The position numbers and the translations under genes were made by a program. Shown here piece after piece: positions 35,882 through 45,939 of a DNA stretch of 64,000 bases (the stretch's first letter is position 1; each line of letters starts with the position of its first letter). Origin of the DNA: Arenicellales bacterium (GTDB lineage: Bacteria > Pseudomonadota > Gammaproteobacteria > Arenicellales > JAJDZL01). The DNA lies in contig OX638343.1 in assembly GCA_951813075.1 (NCBI GenBank), forward strand, positions 1,461,999-1,525,998. Direction: 5' to 3'. Below the pieces are notes generated by a model. It worked only from the letters and a program-made list of their open reading frames with translations, did not search any database and was not told where the DNA came from.

Positions 35882-36691
35882 TTATTGAAATTGTTTATCT
35901 CGCCAACGGATGGCAGCTCGGAGGCCTTCACGCTGGGCGACTTCAATGAATCGTCTGTAGCTATCGGTTTCCGACGCTTCGACTAACGCTCCATTTTCCA
36001 CGCCGAATTGCAGACACTGATCGAATCCCGCACTTTGCGCTGTAAAGTTCATGCACGCTTTCATCATTTGTACCGCCTCCGGATCGACTGCAGCCACCCT
36101 ATGTGCATAACGCATGGTTTCGTTTTCGAGGTCTTCCTCCGAAAATACGCGATTGACCAACCCTATCCGGAGTGCCTCATTCGCATCAATGATGTCACCT
36201 GAATAAAGTAATTCGCGCGCATGCCGCAATCCGGTAACCCACGGCATCACGATCGCAGGAGGAACCGCAGAGAATCGGATTTCTGGTTCACCGAATCTCG
36301 CAGTTTCTGAAGCATAACTGATACAGCACATCATCGACAGTTCGCAACTGCCGGCGAGACAAAATCCTCGGATCATCGCAATGACTGGCTTCGAGCAGCG
36401 CCATGGGTTCATTTCAAATTCAACGCATTCAGAAAGCATGCGCCGTACTCCGAGGGGGTTATTCTCACCGTACAGGTTGCGCCAGTCGACAGTCAGATCA
36501 TAACCTGCGCCAAAATGATCACCAACTCCACTTAACACCACAACCCTAACTTCGGAATCGGAATCTGCTTCGCGAAACGCATCTGACAACTGTTTCATCA
36601 ATTCCCGACTGATCGCATTTCTGGACTCAGGTCGATTGATCCTGAAATGTACTACATGCCCTTCCTGCTCAGTAATGACCAGACTCGTCAT
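35882..36691 (-). CDS. Enoyl-CoA hydratase/isomerase (crotonase family)
   Basis: This 269-residue crotonase-fold protein starts MTSLVITEQEGHVVHFRINR PESRNAI. It has the first oxyanion region GDHFGAGYDLTVDW and the second region GFCLAGSCELSMMCCISYAS with FGEPEIRFSAVPPAI, which holds the catalytic Glu positions. It would hydrate, isomerise or cleave an acyl-CoA. The gene precedes the M20 hydrolase stop by 11 bases on the same strand, so they may be co-transcribed (hydrolase first). The exact substrate is unclear. Confidence 0.82.
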   Translation of the reverse strand: MTSLVITEQEGHVVHFRINRPESRNAISRELMKQLSDAFREADSDSEVRVVVLSGVGDHFGAGYDLTVDWRNLYGENNPLGVRRMLSECVEFEMNPWRCSKPVIAMIRGFCLAGSCELSMMCCISYASETARFGEPEIRFSAVPPAIVMPWVTGLRHARELLYSGDIIDANEALRIGLVNRVFSEEDLENETMRYAHRVAAVDPEAVQMMKACMNFTAQSAGFDQCLQFGVENGALVEASETDSYRRFIEVAQREGLRAAIRWRDKQFQ

Positions 36692-36702
36692 CGAAGTATC
36701 CT

Positions 36703-37857
36703 TTAGTTCAGTCGATCAAGCAAATTGTCAACAAACTGCTCACATTTTTGAATCTGGCTGATGTCAATGTACTCATTGGGTTTGTGTGCCTGATCAATAT
36801 ACCCCGGCCCACACACGACCGACGGGATACCGATGTCCTCGAACAGTCCACCTTCCGTACCGAAACTCACACATCCTGTACCAGTCGTATTCGACAGTTC
36901 CTGTGTCATCTGAATTAATTTCTTGTCGCTGGTTGATAATGCTGGGATGATCGATATTTCCTCCCAAACAATGCTTGCTTCAGGATAAACCGCTTGCATT
37001 TCAGGCAGGATCTCGTTGTCAATGAATTCGTGAAGCTGATTCCAAATCAAATCAGGATCATCGTTGGGCAGATGACGAATTTCCGTCTCGAACGTGCATA
37101 ATTTCGGCACAATATTCAATGCAGTGCCACCTTTGACAGTGCCGGTATGAACCGTGGTGTAAGGCGGATCAAATTCATAGTCGAAGGGACCCTCATCACG
37201 AAACATGCGCGCAAATCCTTTCAGGAACGCGATGATTTCAGCGACCGCTTCAACGGCATTCACACCGATATGCGCCAACCCCGAGTGCGCTTCAAGTCCA
37301 TGAATCGTGCATCGGCGCGAAATCTTACCTTTATGCGCTCGTACCACCCGCATCCCGGTTGGTTCACCGATCACACAAAGACGCGGTTTGTTCGGACGCT
37401 GTTCCAGTTCGCGTAACAGGGTTCGAACGCCAACACAACCGATTTCCTCATCATATGAAAACGCGAAATGAATCGGTGTTTCCAGATTTTTCTCGACAAT
37501 CTGCGGTACCTTGGCGAGACACACGGCGATGAAACTCTTCATGTCACAGGTACCCCGCCCGAATAACCGATCATCCGTGCGATTGATCTCATACGGGTCG
37601 GTGTCCCATTTCTGACCGTCAACCGGAACAACATCGGTGTGACCTGAAAGAGCAACGCCACCGCGGTCGGTGGCGCCTATCGTGGCGAAAAGATTTGCCT
37701 TTCTGCGTTCGTCGTCGAATACGAGCTCTGATGCAATTCCAAACTGTTCCAGATAGCCTTTGACAAACTCGATCAGTTCAAGATTAGAATTCCGGCTGGT
37801 GGTATCAAACCCCACCAGATCTGTGATCATTTCAATTGAACTTGTAGCTGCTGTCAT
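36703..37857 (-). CDS. argE: Acetylornithine deacetylase-like M20 hydrolase
   Basis: This 384-residue M20 metallohydrolase has the two-zinc site: SGHTDVVPVDGQKW (His/Asp), GRGTCDMKSFIA (bridging Asp) and FSYDEEIGCVG (Glu-Glu). The C-terminal GTEGGLFEDIGIPSVVCGPG matches ArgE. It removes the acetyl group from N-acetylornithine in arginine synthesis. An open frame continues upstream to 38214, but it runs antisense to the next gene; ATG 37857 (MTAATSSIEMITDLVGFDTTS) is the natural start. Other M20 amidohydrolases are possible, though the ArgE signature is good. Confidence 0.85.
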   Translation of the reverse strand: MTAATSSIEMITDLVGFDTTSRNSNLELIEFVKGYLEQFGIASELVFDDERRKANLFATIGATDRGGVALSGHTDVVPVDGQKWDTDPYEINRTDDRLFGRGTCDMKSFIAVCLAKVPQIVEKNLETPIHFAFSYDEEIGCVGVRTLLRELEQRPNKPRLCVIGEPTGMRVVRAHKGKISRRCTIHGLEAHSGLAHIGVNAVEAVAEIIAFLKGFARMFRDEGPFDYEFDPPYTTVHTGTVKGGTALNIVPKLCTFETEIRHLPNDDPDLIWNQLHEFIDNEILPEMQAVYPEASIVWEEISIIPALSTSDKKLIQMTQELSNTTGTGCVSFGTEGGLFEDIGIPSVVCGPGYIDQAHKPNEYIDISQIQKCEQFVDNLLDRLN

Positions 37858-37966
37858 TTCCCGCTTATATTCCTGTAACTGCCCGGTGAATTCAATGGCG
37901 ACTGTATAGCATATTACAATAATACGAACTGCACGTATTGATTGCAGATTATTCGCAAAGGAGATA

Positions 37967-39034
37967 TTGACCAAATTGAACGCTTCAAGTTCGAGTACTA
38001 CACGCAACACCATGTTGATTCTGGCGGCGTTCGTCATTGTCGTAGCAGGTATGAAAGTTGCAAGCCCATTGATTGTGCCGATACTGCTATCCCTGTTTAT
38101 TGCGACAATCAGCGCACCTCCGCTTTTATGGCTCAAAGACAAGGGCCTTCCGACTTTTCTGGCAATGCTGGTGGTAATCGGATTCATCCTTGGAGCGGGA
38201 GTTCTTATGGTCACACTTGTCGGAGCATCGCTGGCCGAATTTCAAAATCAAATGCCGGTCTACGAACAGCGCCTTGACGGGCTTTTCACCAAAGTCAGTG
38301 CGTTGGCGGCGCAATTTGAGATCTCACTGAATTTTGCAGATATCGCAAGTGTCATAAATCCAGCTGCCGTAGCAACGGGCGTCGGAAAGTTGGTCAACGA
38401 AATTGGCGGTCTGATTGCGAACGCCTTTCTAATATTTATTGTTGTCGTCTTCATGCTGTTTGAAGTGTCGACACTACCCGAAAAGCTTAAAGCCATAATG
38501 TCCCGCCCGGTGGATTCAATTGAACGTCTGTCCAACTTCAAAAGTAGTCTCCAGCGCTATCTCATTATCAAAACGATAACCAGCCTGACGACAGCACTGC
38601 TGGTATGGATCCTGCTGATAGTACTTGGAGTCGACTTTGCTGTATTGTGGGCATTACTGGCGTTCTTTCTGAACTTCGTTCCCAATATCGGATCAGTGAT
38701 CGCAGCGATTCCTGCAGTCATGATCGCACTATTGCAAGCCGACGTTCTGACGGCAGTATGGGTTGCACTTGGTTATCTTGTCATCAATTTCGTTATCGGA
38801 ACCATCGTCGAACCACGAATCGCCGGCCGCCATCTGGGGTTGTCACCGTTGATCGTCTTTCTGTCATTGGTGTTCTGGGGATATATTCTCGGACCTGTTG
38901 GAATGTTTCTTTCAGTGCCACTGACAATGGTTGTCAGGTTGGTCGCGGAAAGCAGTGACGACACCCGTTGGATTTCGATTCTGCTGAGTGAACGCGTATA
39001 CGAATCCGATACTGGCACCACTGGCGGACATTAG
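37967..39034 (+). CDS. AI-2E family transporter (PerM/TqsA-like)
   Basis: This 355-residue membrane protein has about eight hydrophobic segments and the family hallmarks: ASPLIVPILLSLFIATISAP near the N-terminus, FLNFVPNIGSVIAAIPAVMI, and IVEPRIAGRHLGLSPLIVFL with FWGYILGPVGMFLSVPLT. Members export autoinducer-2 or act as Na+/H+ antiporters. The start is TTG 37967, fixed by an AAGGAG ribosome-binding sequence five bases upstream; no ATG fits. It ends in a one-base overlap (TAGTG) with the next gene. Confidence 0.85.
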   Translation: MTKLNASSSSTTRNTMLILAAFVIVVAGMKVASPLIVPILLSLFIATISAPPLLWLKDKGLPTFLAMLVVIGFILGAGVLMVTLVGASLAEFQNQMPVYEQRLDGLFTKVSALAAQFEISLNFADIASVINPAAVATGVGKLVNEIGGLIANAFLIFIVVVFMLFEVSTLPEKLKAIMSRPVDSIERLSNFKSSLQRYLIIKTITSLTTALLVWILLIVLGVDFAVLWALLAFFLNFVPNIGSVIAAIPAVMIALLQADVLTAVWVALGYLVINFVIGTIVEPRIAGRHLGLSPLIVFLSLVFWGYILGPVGMFLSVPLTMVVRLVAESSDDTRWISILLSERVYESDTGTTGGH

Positions 39035-41082
39035 TGGAAGATAACATACCGCCACCGATCGCGACGCGATCATCTCAAATACTCGAGCATCATGGCGACA
39101 GTCGGGAAGATCCCTACTATTGGCTGGGTAATCGAGACAATCCTGACGTAATCAAGTACCTGCAGGCGGAAAATCAATATGCCGAGCATCTCCTTGCGAA
39201 AACTAAAGAACTGGGTGAACAGATATACGAGGAAATGAAAAGCCGGATCGTCGAATCAGATATGTCGGCGCCGGTACGAGACGGACCTTTTGAGTACTAC
39301 CACCGGGAATCCCGCGACGAGAACTACATCTCACATTACAGAAGATACCCCGGTCAGCCAAACACAGAGCAACTGGTGGTAGACGAAAATGAGCTGGCGC
39401 AGGGCCTTCGATATTTTCGCCTTCGCGCATTGACTATGAGCCCGGACCATCAGATTGCTGGATACGCGACAGACATCAGTGGAAATGAAAGATACACAAT
39501 CAGCTTTCTGAACTTGGCGAACCGGCAGCCACTGCCAGATGTACTTCTGGACACCTCCGGCAATCTCAAGTGGGACAATACCGGAGAGTATGTCTACTAT
39601 ACGACCCTCAATAAAGCCAATCGACCCTATAGACTGTACAGGCATCGCATGGGAGACAATCCGGACAGTGATCAACTGCTGTTTGAGGAGCCTGATGAGG
39701 CATTCTACATGTGGTTATCAAAATCCAGCAGCAGGAGATACCTGCACGTGACACTTCATAGCGCAGTCACAACAGAAGTTCACCTGCTGGACGCTTGGGA
39801 CCCGGCGGCCACTGCGCAACTTGTGTTCCCTCGGACACAGAATGTCGAATATTGGGTCGAAGACCGCGACGACGACCTTTTTGTGCTGACCAACGAAAAT
39901 GCAGTGAACTTCCATTTAATGAAGACCTCGATCAAAGCTCCGAACAAGTCAAATTGGCAAACCGTTGTCGAGCATGCGCATGACGCGACGCTGACCCACT
40001 TCCAGGTATTTGAGAACTTCATAGCTGTAGCGGAGCGACGCGACGGTTTGCCGGGTGTTTTTTACATCGCAGGTGAGTCAACTGAAATTCATAGGATAAA
40101 CAAACCACCACAGACCCAGGAACTTCACATCGGAGAAAACCGGGAATTCAGTACTTCTCATTGTCGTCTGAACGGAAACTCGCTTGACATGCCGCTATCG
40201 CAATATGACTGTGACATGAATTCCGGTCTGTGCACCCTGGTCAAGACAAAACCTGTCGGTGGCAGATTCGAGCCATCTGACTACGCGACCGAACAATATA
40301 AGGTCAAGTCACACGATGGCACCGATGTTCCACTCTATATTGTTTACCGTAAAGACGTTGTTCGATCCCGCCCTGCACCACTTCTGCTCTACGCCTACGG
40401 TGCCTACGGAATCAGCTATCCACTTTACTTCTCGTCAGCCCGGCTGAGTCTGCTTGATCGCGGAATCATATTTGCGGTCGCACACGTCCGAGGTGGTGGT
40501 GAACTCGGTAAACCCTGGTATCACGCAGGTAAATTGTTGCAAAAGAAAAATACGTTTCACGATTTCCGTGCTTGCGCCAAATTCCTGATCACGAATAACA
40601 TGACCAGTGCAGAAAAACTCGCTATTTCAGGGGGCAGTGCGGGCGGTCTGGTCGTCGGCAACTACATCAATGAATGTCCGAATCAGTGTAAAGTCGCGCT
40701 GGCGCATGTACCTTTTGTTGACATTCTGACAACAATACTCGATGACTCGCTGCCATTGTCGATCATCGAGCGCGAGGAATGGGGCAATCCAAACTTGAAG
40801 GAGTTGTACGACTATATCAAATCATACTCTCCGTACGATAACGTCCAATCGGACAGATTCCCCGCGCTTTTTATCACTGCGGGACTAAACGATCCTCGTG
40901 TGGGATATTGGGAGCCTGCAAAGTGGGCGGCGAAAATTCGCTCGTGCAAGACAGACAGCAATCCGCTGTTACTCAAGACCGAAATGCACTCAGGGCATGG
41001 TGGAAAATCCGCACGACACGAATCGCTCAGGGAAACCGCTGAGGAATTCGCGTTTGTCACAAATCAGCTGTTGAATGGCTAG
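39034..41082 (+). CDS. ptrB: Oligopeptidase B (S9A prolyl-oligopeptidase family)
   Basis: This 682-residue serine peptidase has a seven-bladed propeller N-terminus and an alpha/beta-hydrolase C-terminus. The catalytic triad is visible: Ser535 in SGGSAGG, Asp620 in TAGLNDPRVGYWEPAKW and His655 in MHSGHGGKS. HVRGGGELGKPWYHAG is the family signature before the Ser. Oligopeptidase B cuts short peptides after Arg/Lys in the cytoplasm. The length is normal (about 680-700) and the GTG start overlaps the stop of the transporter gene. Confidence 0.9.
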   Translation: MEDNIPPPIATRSSQILEHHGDSREDPYYWLGNRDNPDVIKYLQAENQYAEHLLAKTKELGEQIYEEMKSRIVESDMSAPVRDGPFEYYHRESRDENYISHYRRYPGQPNTEQLVVDENELAQGLRYFRLRALTMSPDHQIAGYATDISGNERYTISFLNLANRQPLPDVLLDTSGNLKWDNTGEYVYYTTLNKANRPYRLYRHRMGDNPDSDQLLFEEPDEAFYMWLSKSSSRRYLHVTLHSAVTTEVHLLDAWDPAATAQLVFPRTQNVEYWVEDRDDDLFVLTNENAVNFHLMKTSIKAPNKSNWQTVVEHAHDATLTHFQVFENFIAVAERRDGLPGVFYIAGESTEIHRINKPPQTQELHIGENREFSTSHCRLNGNSLDMPLSQYDCDMNSGLCTLVKTKPVGGRFEPSDYATEQYKVKSHDGTDVPLYIVYRKDVVRSRPAPLLLYAYGAYGISYPLYFSSARLSLLDRGIIFAVAHVRGGGELGKPWYHAGKLLQKKNTFHDFRACAKFLITNNMTSAEKLAISGGSAGGLVVGNYINECPNQCKVALAHVPFVDILTTILDDSLPLSIIEREEWGNPNLKELYDYIKSYSPYDNVQSDRFPALFITAGLNDPRVGYWEPAKWAAKIRSCKTDSNPLLLKTEMHSGHGGKSARHESLRETAEEFAFVTNQLLNG

Positions 41083-41163
41083 GATTTGCCGAACGCGCTA
41101 TGCAGTAGATTGATCGTCGTATAAAGTCGGTGATCGTAAAGCGACAAATTCCAGCATAATCAA

Positions 41164-42705
41164 TTATTTGCGTGCGCCTTGAACCAGGCGATCAAGAATC
41201 ATTGCACAGAACAGGATTGAAAATCCAGCTAAGATTCCCTGTCCTACATTTGCATATTGCAGTGCTTCCAGTACGTCTTCCCCCAAGCCTTTCGCACCGA
41301 TCAGCGACGCAACGACAACCATAGCAAGAGATAACATAATCGTCTGATTGATCCCAGCTCGGATTGACGGGCTCGCCAATGGCAGGTCGACTCTCGTGAA
41401 AAGGTACCATTTACTGGCACCGAATGAAATTGCCGCTTCCCGGACGCTCTCAGGGACACCGCGAAGACCCAGCACAGTGAGGCGTACTACCGGCGTTCCG
41501 CCGAAGATCATTGTGGTGACCACGGCCGCTGGTTTTCCAGTTCCGAAAAACGCGATCACAGGAATCATGAAAACAAACGCAGGCATGGTTTGCATGAAAT
41601 CCATAATTGGTTGAATGAATTTGTAAAATCGAGGCCTGCGAGCGCAATACATGCCCAGCGGAATACCGATCGCAATGGAAAGACAGGCTGCGGTTCCCAA
41701 CAGTGCCAATGTCGTCATGGCCTTGACCCAAAATCCCAAAAGCCCCATGTACGCTAAAAAAGCACCTGACCACACGGCAGTCCGTATGCCTGCGGTAAGC
41801 CATGTCAGCAAAATGATAAAACTGGCAATCACGATCCACGGGGTATTCACGAACAGAAGCTCCAGTGCGTCGAGAATCAGGCGAATGCCATAAGTGATGA
41901 AATCAAATATTAACTCACCGTTTGTTACACAGAAGGTAAAGAAACCCTCCACCAACGCAATGCTGGTAAGACGGATATCAGGATCTGTCGGAAACTGTGT
42001 GAGCGTTTCAAACTGTCCAGGAAAACAGTAGTGGTACATTGCCGCGGCGACGATCAGAATCATGAAAATTGCGCTGAAGAATATCTGCCGCCCCGGCATA
42101 CCGGAGCGAATACTGCGGTCAGATACCCAGTCAGAAAATCGAGATTCCAGCGCTGAATTGGCAACTGCAGATTGTGCGGCTTTTACGACAAGCAGGATGA
42201 TCAACCCCGTTAATGCGATCCAGATACCCTGATCTGCAATTTCCTGAGCTTCCAACCTGATTCCGCCAATCGAATCCTCCAAGGATTTAACCGTACGTCT
42301 ATACACATCGACTTTGTCAGACTGCGCTTCAATTGCGGCAGCCAACTGTTGACGGCGTAATTCCAAAGTCCCCTCAATTGAGGCGATTCGGTCTCGAGCA
42401 CTTGCCGCGAGATCTCCGAACAATCCACGCGCCACCTGCACATAACCCAGGGTCTCAATAATCAGCAAGGGAATTGCCCACATCCACAAGCCCCGAGCAC
42501 CGAACCAGACGGGTCCAAGTAACCCGGCAGTAGCATTGAACGTTGGTGTAAATCGAGAACTGGCGCCGATCTTGTCAAATTGGCTAATGTAATAGTCTGG
42601 GTTGGTGTGTACGAATGATCGGATGTTTTCCCGACGTTGTGCGGCGTACTCTTCCGCAGCTTCTCTATCAATAGCGTCAAGCTGGTTTTCCACTGTTTCT
42701 GTCAT
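41164..42705 (-). CDS. proW: Glycine betaine/proline ABC transporter permease
   Basis: This 513-residue permease of the ProW/OpuAB type has a C-terminal core of several membrane spans with the EAA loop SVREAAISFGASKWYLFTRV. An extended N-terminal half contains its own hydrophobic segments and a coiled-coil-like stretch (about 115-165: RDRIASIEGTLELRRQQLAA). The total is longer than E. coli ProW (about 350). It forms the channel for betaine uptake under osmotic stress. It overlaps proV by four bases and is last in the proXVW operon. Confidence 0.86.
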   Translation of the reverse strand: MTETVENQLDAIDREAAEEYAAQRRENIRSFVHTNPDYYISQFDKIGASSRFTPTFNATAGLLGPVWFGARGLWMWAIPLLIIETLGYVQVARGLFGDLAASARDRIASIEGTLELRRQQLAAAIEAQSDKVDVYRRTVKSLEDSIGGIRLEAQEIADQGIWIALTGLIILLVVKAAQSAVANSALESRFSDWVSDRSIRSGMPGRQIFFSAIFMILIVAAAMYHYCFPGQFETLTQFPTDPDIRLTSIALVEGFFTFCVTNGELIFDFITYGIRLILDALELLFVNTPWIVIASFIILLTWLTAGIRTAVWSGAFLAYMGLLGFWVKAMTTLALLGTAACLSIAIGIPLGMYCARRPRFYKFIQPIMDFMQTMPAFVFMIPVIAFFGTGKPAAVVTTMIFGGTPVVRLTVLGLRGVPESVREAAISFGASKWYLFTRVDLPLASPSIRAGINQTIMLSLAMVVVASLIGAKGLGEDVLEALQYANVGQGILAGFSILFCAMILDRLVQGARK

Positions 42706-43778
42706 GACACTTCGGCTCCTTCTATCACAGTACGTAAAATATCTTTCTTTGTGATCACACCGACATCGGTGTTTTCGTTTTCAACTACAATCGGTGAGTC
42801 GTTATTGATGGACAACTCAATCAGAGTGCTGAGCGTCTCACTTTCATTGACTCTCGGTACATCTGCAGGCAGGGGTTCGTTGGTGGCCAAATACTGATCC
42901 AGCGGTTTCATAACCACATGGGCTCGAACCACTTTAAGGCGGGAGATACCAGCTACGAAATCGGCTACGTAGTCGTCAGCAGGGTTCATCACGATATCTT
43001 CAGCAGTACCGATCTGAACGATCATGCCGTCGCGCATGATCGCGATGCGATTTCCAATTCGCACGGCTTCATCCAGATCGTGTGTGATGAAAACTGTTGT
43101 TTTTTTCATCATGTCTGAAAGCCGAAGAAACTCATCCTGCAACTGTCGCCGGATCAGCGGGTCAAGTGCGCTGAACGGTTCATCCATCAACAGAACATCG
43201 GGATTGGCGGCCAAAGCCCGGGCGAGGCCAACCCGTTGCTGCATCCCTCCGGACAGCTCGTGGGCAAACTTGCTGCCCCATGCGCCTAGTTCGACAATGT
43301 CCAAGATCGCCGCTGCATGACGCATTCGTTCATTCTTGCTGACTCGTCGGATTTCCAATGGCATTGCTACATTGTCCAGAACCGACCGATGCGGCAAAAG
43401 GGCAAAATTCTGAAATACCATTCCAATATTGCGATTGCGAAATTGTTGCAGTTGCGTGTTCTCCAGAGCTAAAACATCCGTGCCATCAATGACAATTTTT
43501 CCCGCTGTGGGTTCCAGCAAGCGGTTGAAATGTCTGACCAACGTAGATTTGCCGCTACCGGACAACCCCATGACACAAAAGATTTCGCCTCGATTGATGC
43601 TAAGGCTGGCATCCGCGACACCAACTACTGCATTGAATTGCGCAAGCACTTCCGATTTTGTGAGACCCTCCTCCCGAATGGACTTCATCGCCTCAAGTGC
43701 ATTCGTTCCAAAAATTTTCCAAACATTGGAGATTTCGATGACTACATCGTCAGTCGTATCTGGGGAAGTGATTGTCAT
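42702..43778 (-). CDS. proV: Glycine betaine/proline ABC transporter ATPase
   Basis: This 358-residue ATPase has Walker A GLSGSGKST at 71-79, signature LSGGMQQRVGLARAL, Walker B DVLLMDEPFSALDP and a C-terminal pair of CBS-like repeats (about 270-355, with SPIVVENENTDVGVITKKDI). These are characteristic of ProV/OpuA and sense ionic strength. The N-terminal KIFGTNALEAMKSIREEGLT KSEV extension is the ProV signature. Separated from proX by a hairpin-containing gap, overlapping proW. Confidence 0.9.
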   Translation of the reverse strand: MTITSPDTTDDVVIEISNVWKIFGTNALEAMKSIREEGLTKSEVLAQFNAVVGVADASLSINRGEIFCVMGLSGSGKSTLVRHFNRLLEPTAGKIVIDGTDVLALENTQLQQFRNRNIGMVFQNFALLPHRSVLDNVAMPLEIRRVSKNERMRHAAAILDIVELGAWGSKFAHELSGGMQQRVGLARALAANPDVLLMDEPFSALDPLIRRQLQDEFLRLSDMMKKTTVFITHDLDEAVRIGNRIAIMRDGMIVQIGTAEDIVMNPADDYVADFVAGISRLKVVRAHVVMKPLDQYLATNEPLPADVPRVNESETLSTLIELSINNDSPIVVENENTDVGVITKKDILRTVIEGAEVS

Positions 43779-43815
43779 AACGATTCCTGCATTAAGTTCG
43801 TTTAGTGTCTAACGT

Positions 43816-43848
43816 GATGGCACCGAAAACTTTGCTCTCGGCGCCATC
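43816..43848 (-). terminator. Intergenic hairpin between proX and proV
   Basis: Arms 43816-43826 (GATGGCACCGA) and 43838-43848 (TCGGCGCCATC) pair over 11 bases with one mismatch around an 11-base loop. In the direction of the operon (minus strand) no U-run follows. It is therefore more likely an mRNA-stabilising or attenuating hairpin that lets proX be made in excess over proV-proW than a full terminator. Confidence 0.5.
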
Positions 43849-43872
43849 ATTTTCATACTTGGAATTTACGAA

Positions 43873-44838
43873 TCAAAGTCCAAGCCAAGCGTCAACGCGA
43901 TCGGGGTTGTTGATCACCCATTCTCTTGCGACTTCTCCAGCTTCTCGACCGTTTCCAGATATTTCAAAGGCAAAATTACTGACATCATCCGTGGTCAACG
44001 CGAATCGCTCGAAAAACTCGACAATCGCAGGAGATCGGTCAGCCAAGGAATTTGACCAGGCGATCTGAACATTCTTCAGAGCATCTTTTGATGCCACCAT
44101 TGATTTTTCATACCAATCTGGGGAATCGGATGGCTGAACCATGATGTACTTTTCTGGATCATAGGTTGGCTCGGTCAACATCTTGACATCAAACATGAAC
44201 CAGATTGCATGAGGTTTGTAGCAATAGAATGCATATCCCTCGCCTTTAGCAATCGAGTCCTTGACTCGCGCAGTTTTGACGCTTTCCTCGGCGCGAACCG
44301 GCTCAATGAAATCCATCAGACCGTAGTCACGGACCTTGACTTCATTTACATTGGCTGAAGCCCAACCTGGAGCGCCAATCCACATCTCACCGCGTCCATT
44401 GCCATCACTATCCATTTCTACCGCTACGTCCGGTCGACCCAGATCTGCAATATCAGTAATGTTGAGTTTATTCCCAAAATCCTGGGATACGCAGAAACCC
44501 TGGTTACCCTCATACGGATTGCTCGACAAGGTGACTGTACCGGCGCCGTCCACGTATTTCTTGGTAAAACTTTCTTGGTTCGGAAGCCAGACATCCGGGT
44601 GTACGTCAATATCACCCTTGCCCTGATCCATCGCCTGAAAGATCGTCGCATTATTGCCTGGTACCAATTCAGCTTCACCGCCAATACGCATCTCGACGAC
44701 AGACGCTAGAAGGTGCGCAATCGCTTGGGCACCAGTCCAAGATGGTACACCGATTTTTACAGACTCACTTGCAAGCGCTGGTGTCGCACAGATGGCAATC
44801 GCTGCAGCGAATACAATTGATCCAAATTTCTTACTCAT
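43873..44838 (-). CDS. proX: Glycine betaine/proline ABC transporter substrate-binding protein
   Basis: This 321-residue periplasmic protein has a signal peptide (MSKKFGSIVFAAAIAICATP with an ALA-SE cleavage site). The mature part matches OpuAC/ProX: VKIGVPSWTGAQAIAHLLAS, GDIDVHPDVWLPNQ, EMWIGAPGWASANVNEVKVR and YCYKPHAIWFMFD supply aromatic residues of the type that form the betaine cage. It is first in the proXVW operon. A second ATG one codon upstream (44841) is equally possible. It delivers betaine-like osmolytes to ProW. Confidence 0.88.
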   Translation of the reverse strand: MSKKFGSIVFAAAIAICATPALASESVKIGVPSWTGAQAIAHLLASVVEMRIGGEAELVPGNNATIFQAMDQGKGDIDVHPDVWLPNQESFTKKYVDGAGTVTLSSNPYEGNQGFCVSQDFGNKLNITDIADLGRPDVAVEMDSDGNGRGEMWIGAPGWASANVNEVKVRDYGLMDFIEPVRAEESVKTARVKDSIAKGEGYAFYCYKPHAIWFMFDVKMLTEPTYDPEKYIMVQPSDSPDWYEKSMVASKDALKNVQIAWSNSLADRSPAIVEFFERFALTTDDVSNFAFEISGNGREAGEVAREWVINNPDRVDAWLGL

Positions 44839-45840
44839 CACATTCTCCTATTTCATTTATGCCCGGATTTCTCCGGTATTGACTTGAAAATATCCTGACA
44901 AACATGCTTGCCCAGCTCAGTCATTCCCTTACGAGAATAAACATGATTCAACGAGCTGCCTCGCATACTTGTCTTGAGTTGGATCGTTTCAAGCGTTGTT
45001 TCTGTCGACGTGCTGCTTGCACATCCGACAAAATCGTCATCCGGCGGTATCCTGCCAGCTGAAGTCTTAGGTTTTCCCGGACTGACTGGCAGTCGTCCAA
45101 GAAGCCTGAGAATTGCTAATCCCCGCTCTTCAATCAAGTGTCGACTGCAGTTCCTTAGGACTGCGGTACAGGTACTGGTTACAGCCTTTACAAGCCACTG
45201 ATTCCATGCATTCATTTTAGTAATTATTAGATCGCCAAAAGCGTAACTGCACATGGCGATTTTCAGAGCGACTACGCTCGACTCATTCCGGAATGAAATT
45301 TGACCCATGGCTCTCAGTCTCGAGAACTAAATTCAAACCAGTGGAATACAATCCAAAGAATGTGCCGAGTAACTTGCCTAGGAATTTTCTCCCGCTTTGG
45401 TCTTAGATCATCAATCCCTGAATGCATACTCTATCTTTAATGAGGCCGGTCGATATTTTCTGATCGCATGCGGGTTTAACCGTTTGGATCAATCAGAGTA
45501 GATCGCAGAATTCTCACGCTATTATTCTCTCGTTAGCATCACTGCCATTTGGTCTGGAATTCTCCGAGACCGTAATTTTTCTGTCCGTATATCTTTAATC
45601 TTGTAATTTCGCTCAATATACGTGTATGTAGCATGCATCAAGAATTTCCGCCACATGCTTGGCTCGTGTTTGTCGGGAATGATCAAGTATATCAATTACA
45701 GAAAATGTCTTGCCATTAATAGCGTTGGGCACGGGAATATGGATTGGTTCCGGTAAAACTAATTACCCAAGACGACCATTTAGATCGTCCAGGCATAACC
45801 TGGAGTTAATTTAATTTACGATTTCCGGTTGATCATGCAG
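44839..45840. other. Long non-coding region upstream of proX, before IS1380
   Basis: About 1 kb without a supported gene. A 151-residue minus-strand frame (44853-45308) ends just before proX but has no recognisable domain and no convincing start, so I leave it out. The proximal part should contain the osmotically controlled proX promoter. The distal part is AT-rich up to the IS1380 left end. Confidence 0.35.
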
Positions 45841-45862
45841 GCTAGCCCGCATATGTCACCAA
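45841..45862 (+). repeat. IS1380 left terminal inverted repeat
   Basis: This 22-bp arm begins GCTAGCCCGCATATGTCACC and matches the reverse complement of 47613-47634 with one mismatch. Confidence 0.75.
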
Positions 45863-45939
45863 TAGTGAAGAAATGGGCTTCCTTTTGTGGTAAAATATAA
45901 CAATATCAACCAATTAAACCACAAATCAACAGGAAGCCC

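Noticed and set aside
37858..38214. N-terminal extension of the ArgE-like frame
   Set aside because: It is antisense to the AI-2E transporter gene, while ATG 37857 gives a normal M20 start and length.
44853..45308. 151-residue minus-strand open frame upstream of proX
   Set aside because: No domain, mixed composition and no clear ribosome-binding site; more likely untranslated leader and promoter DNA.
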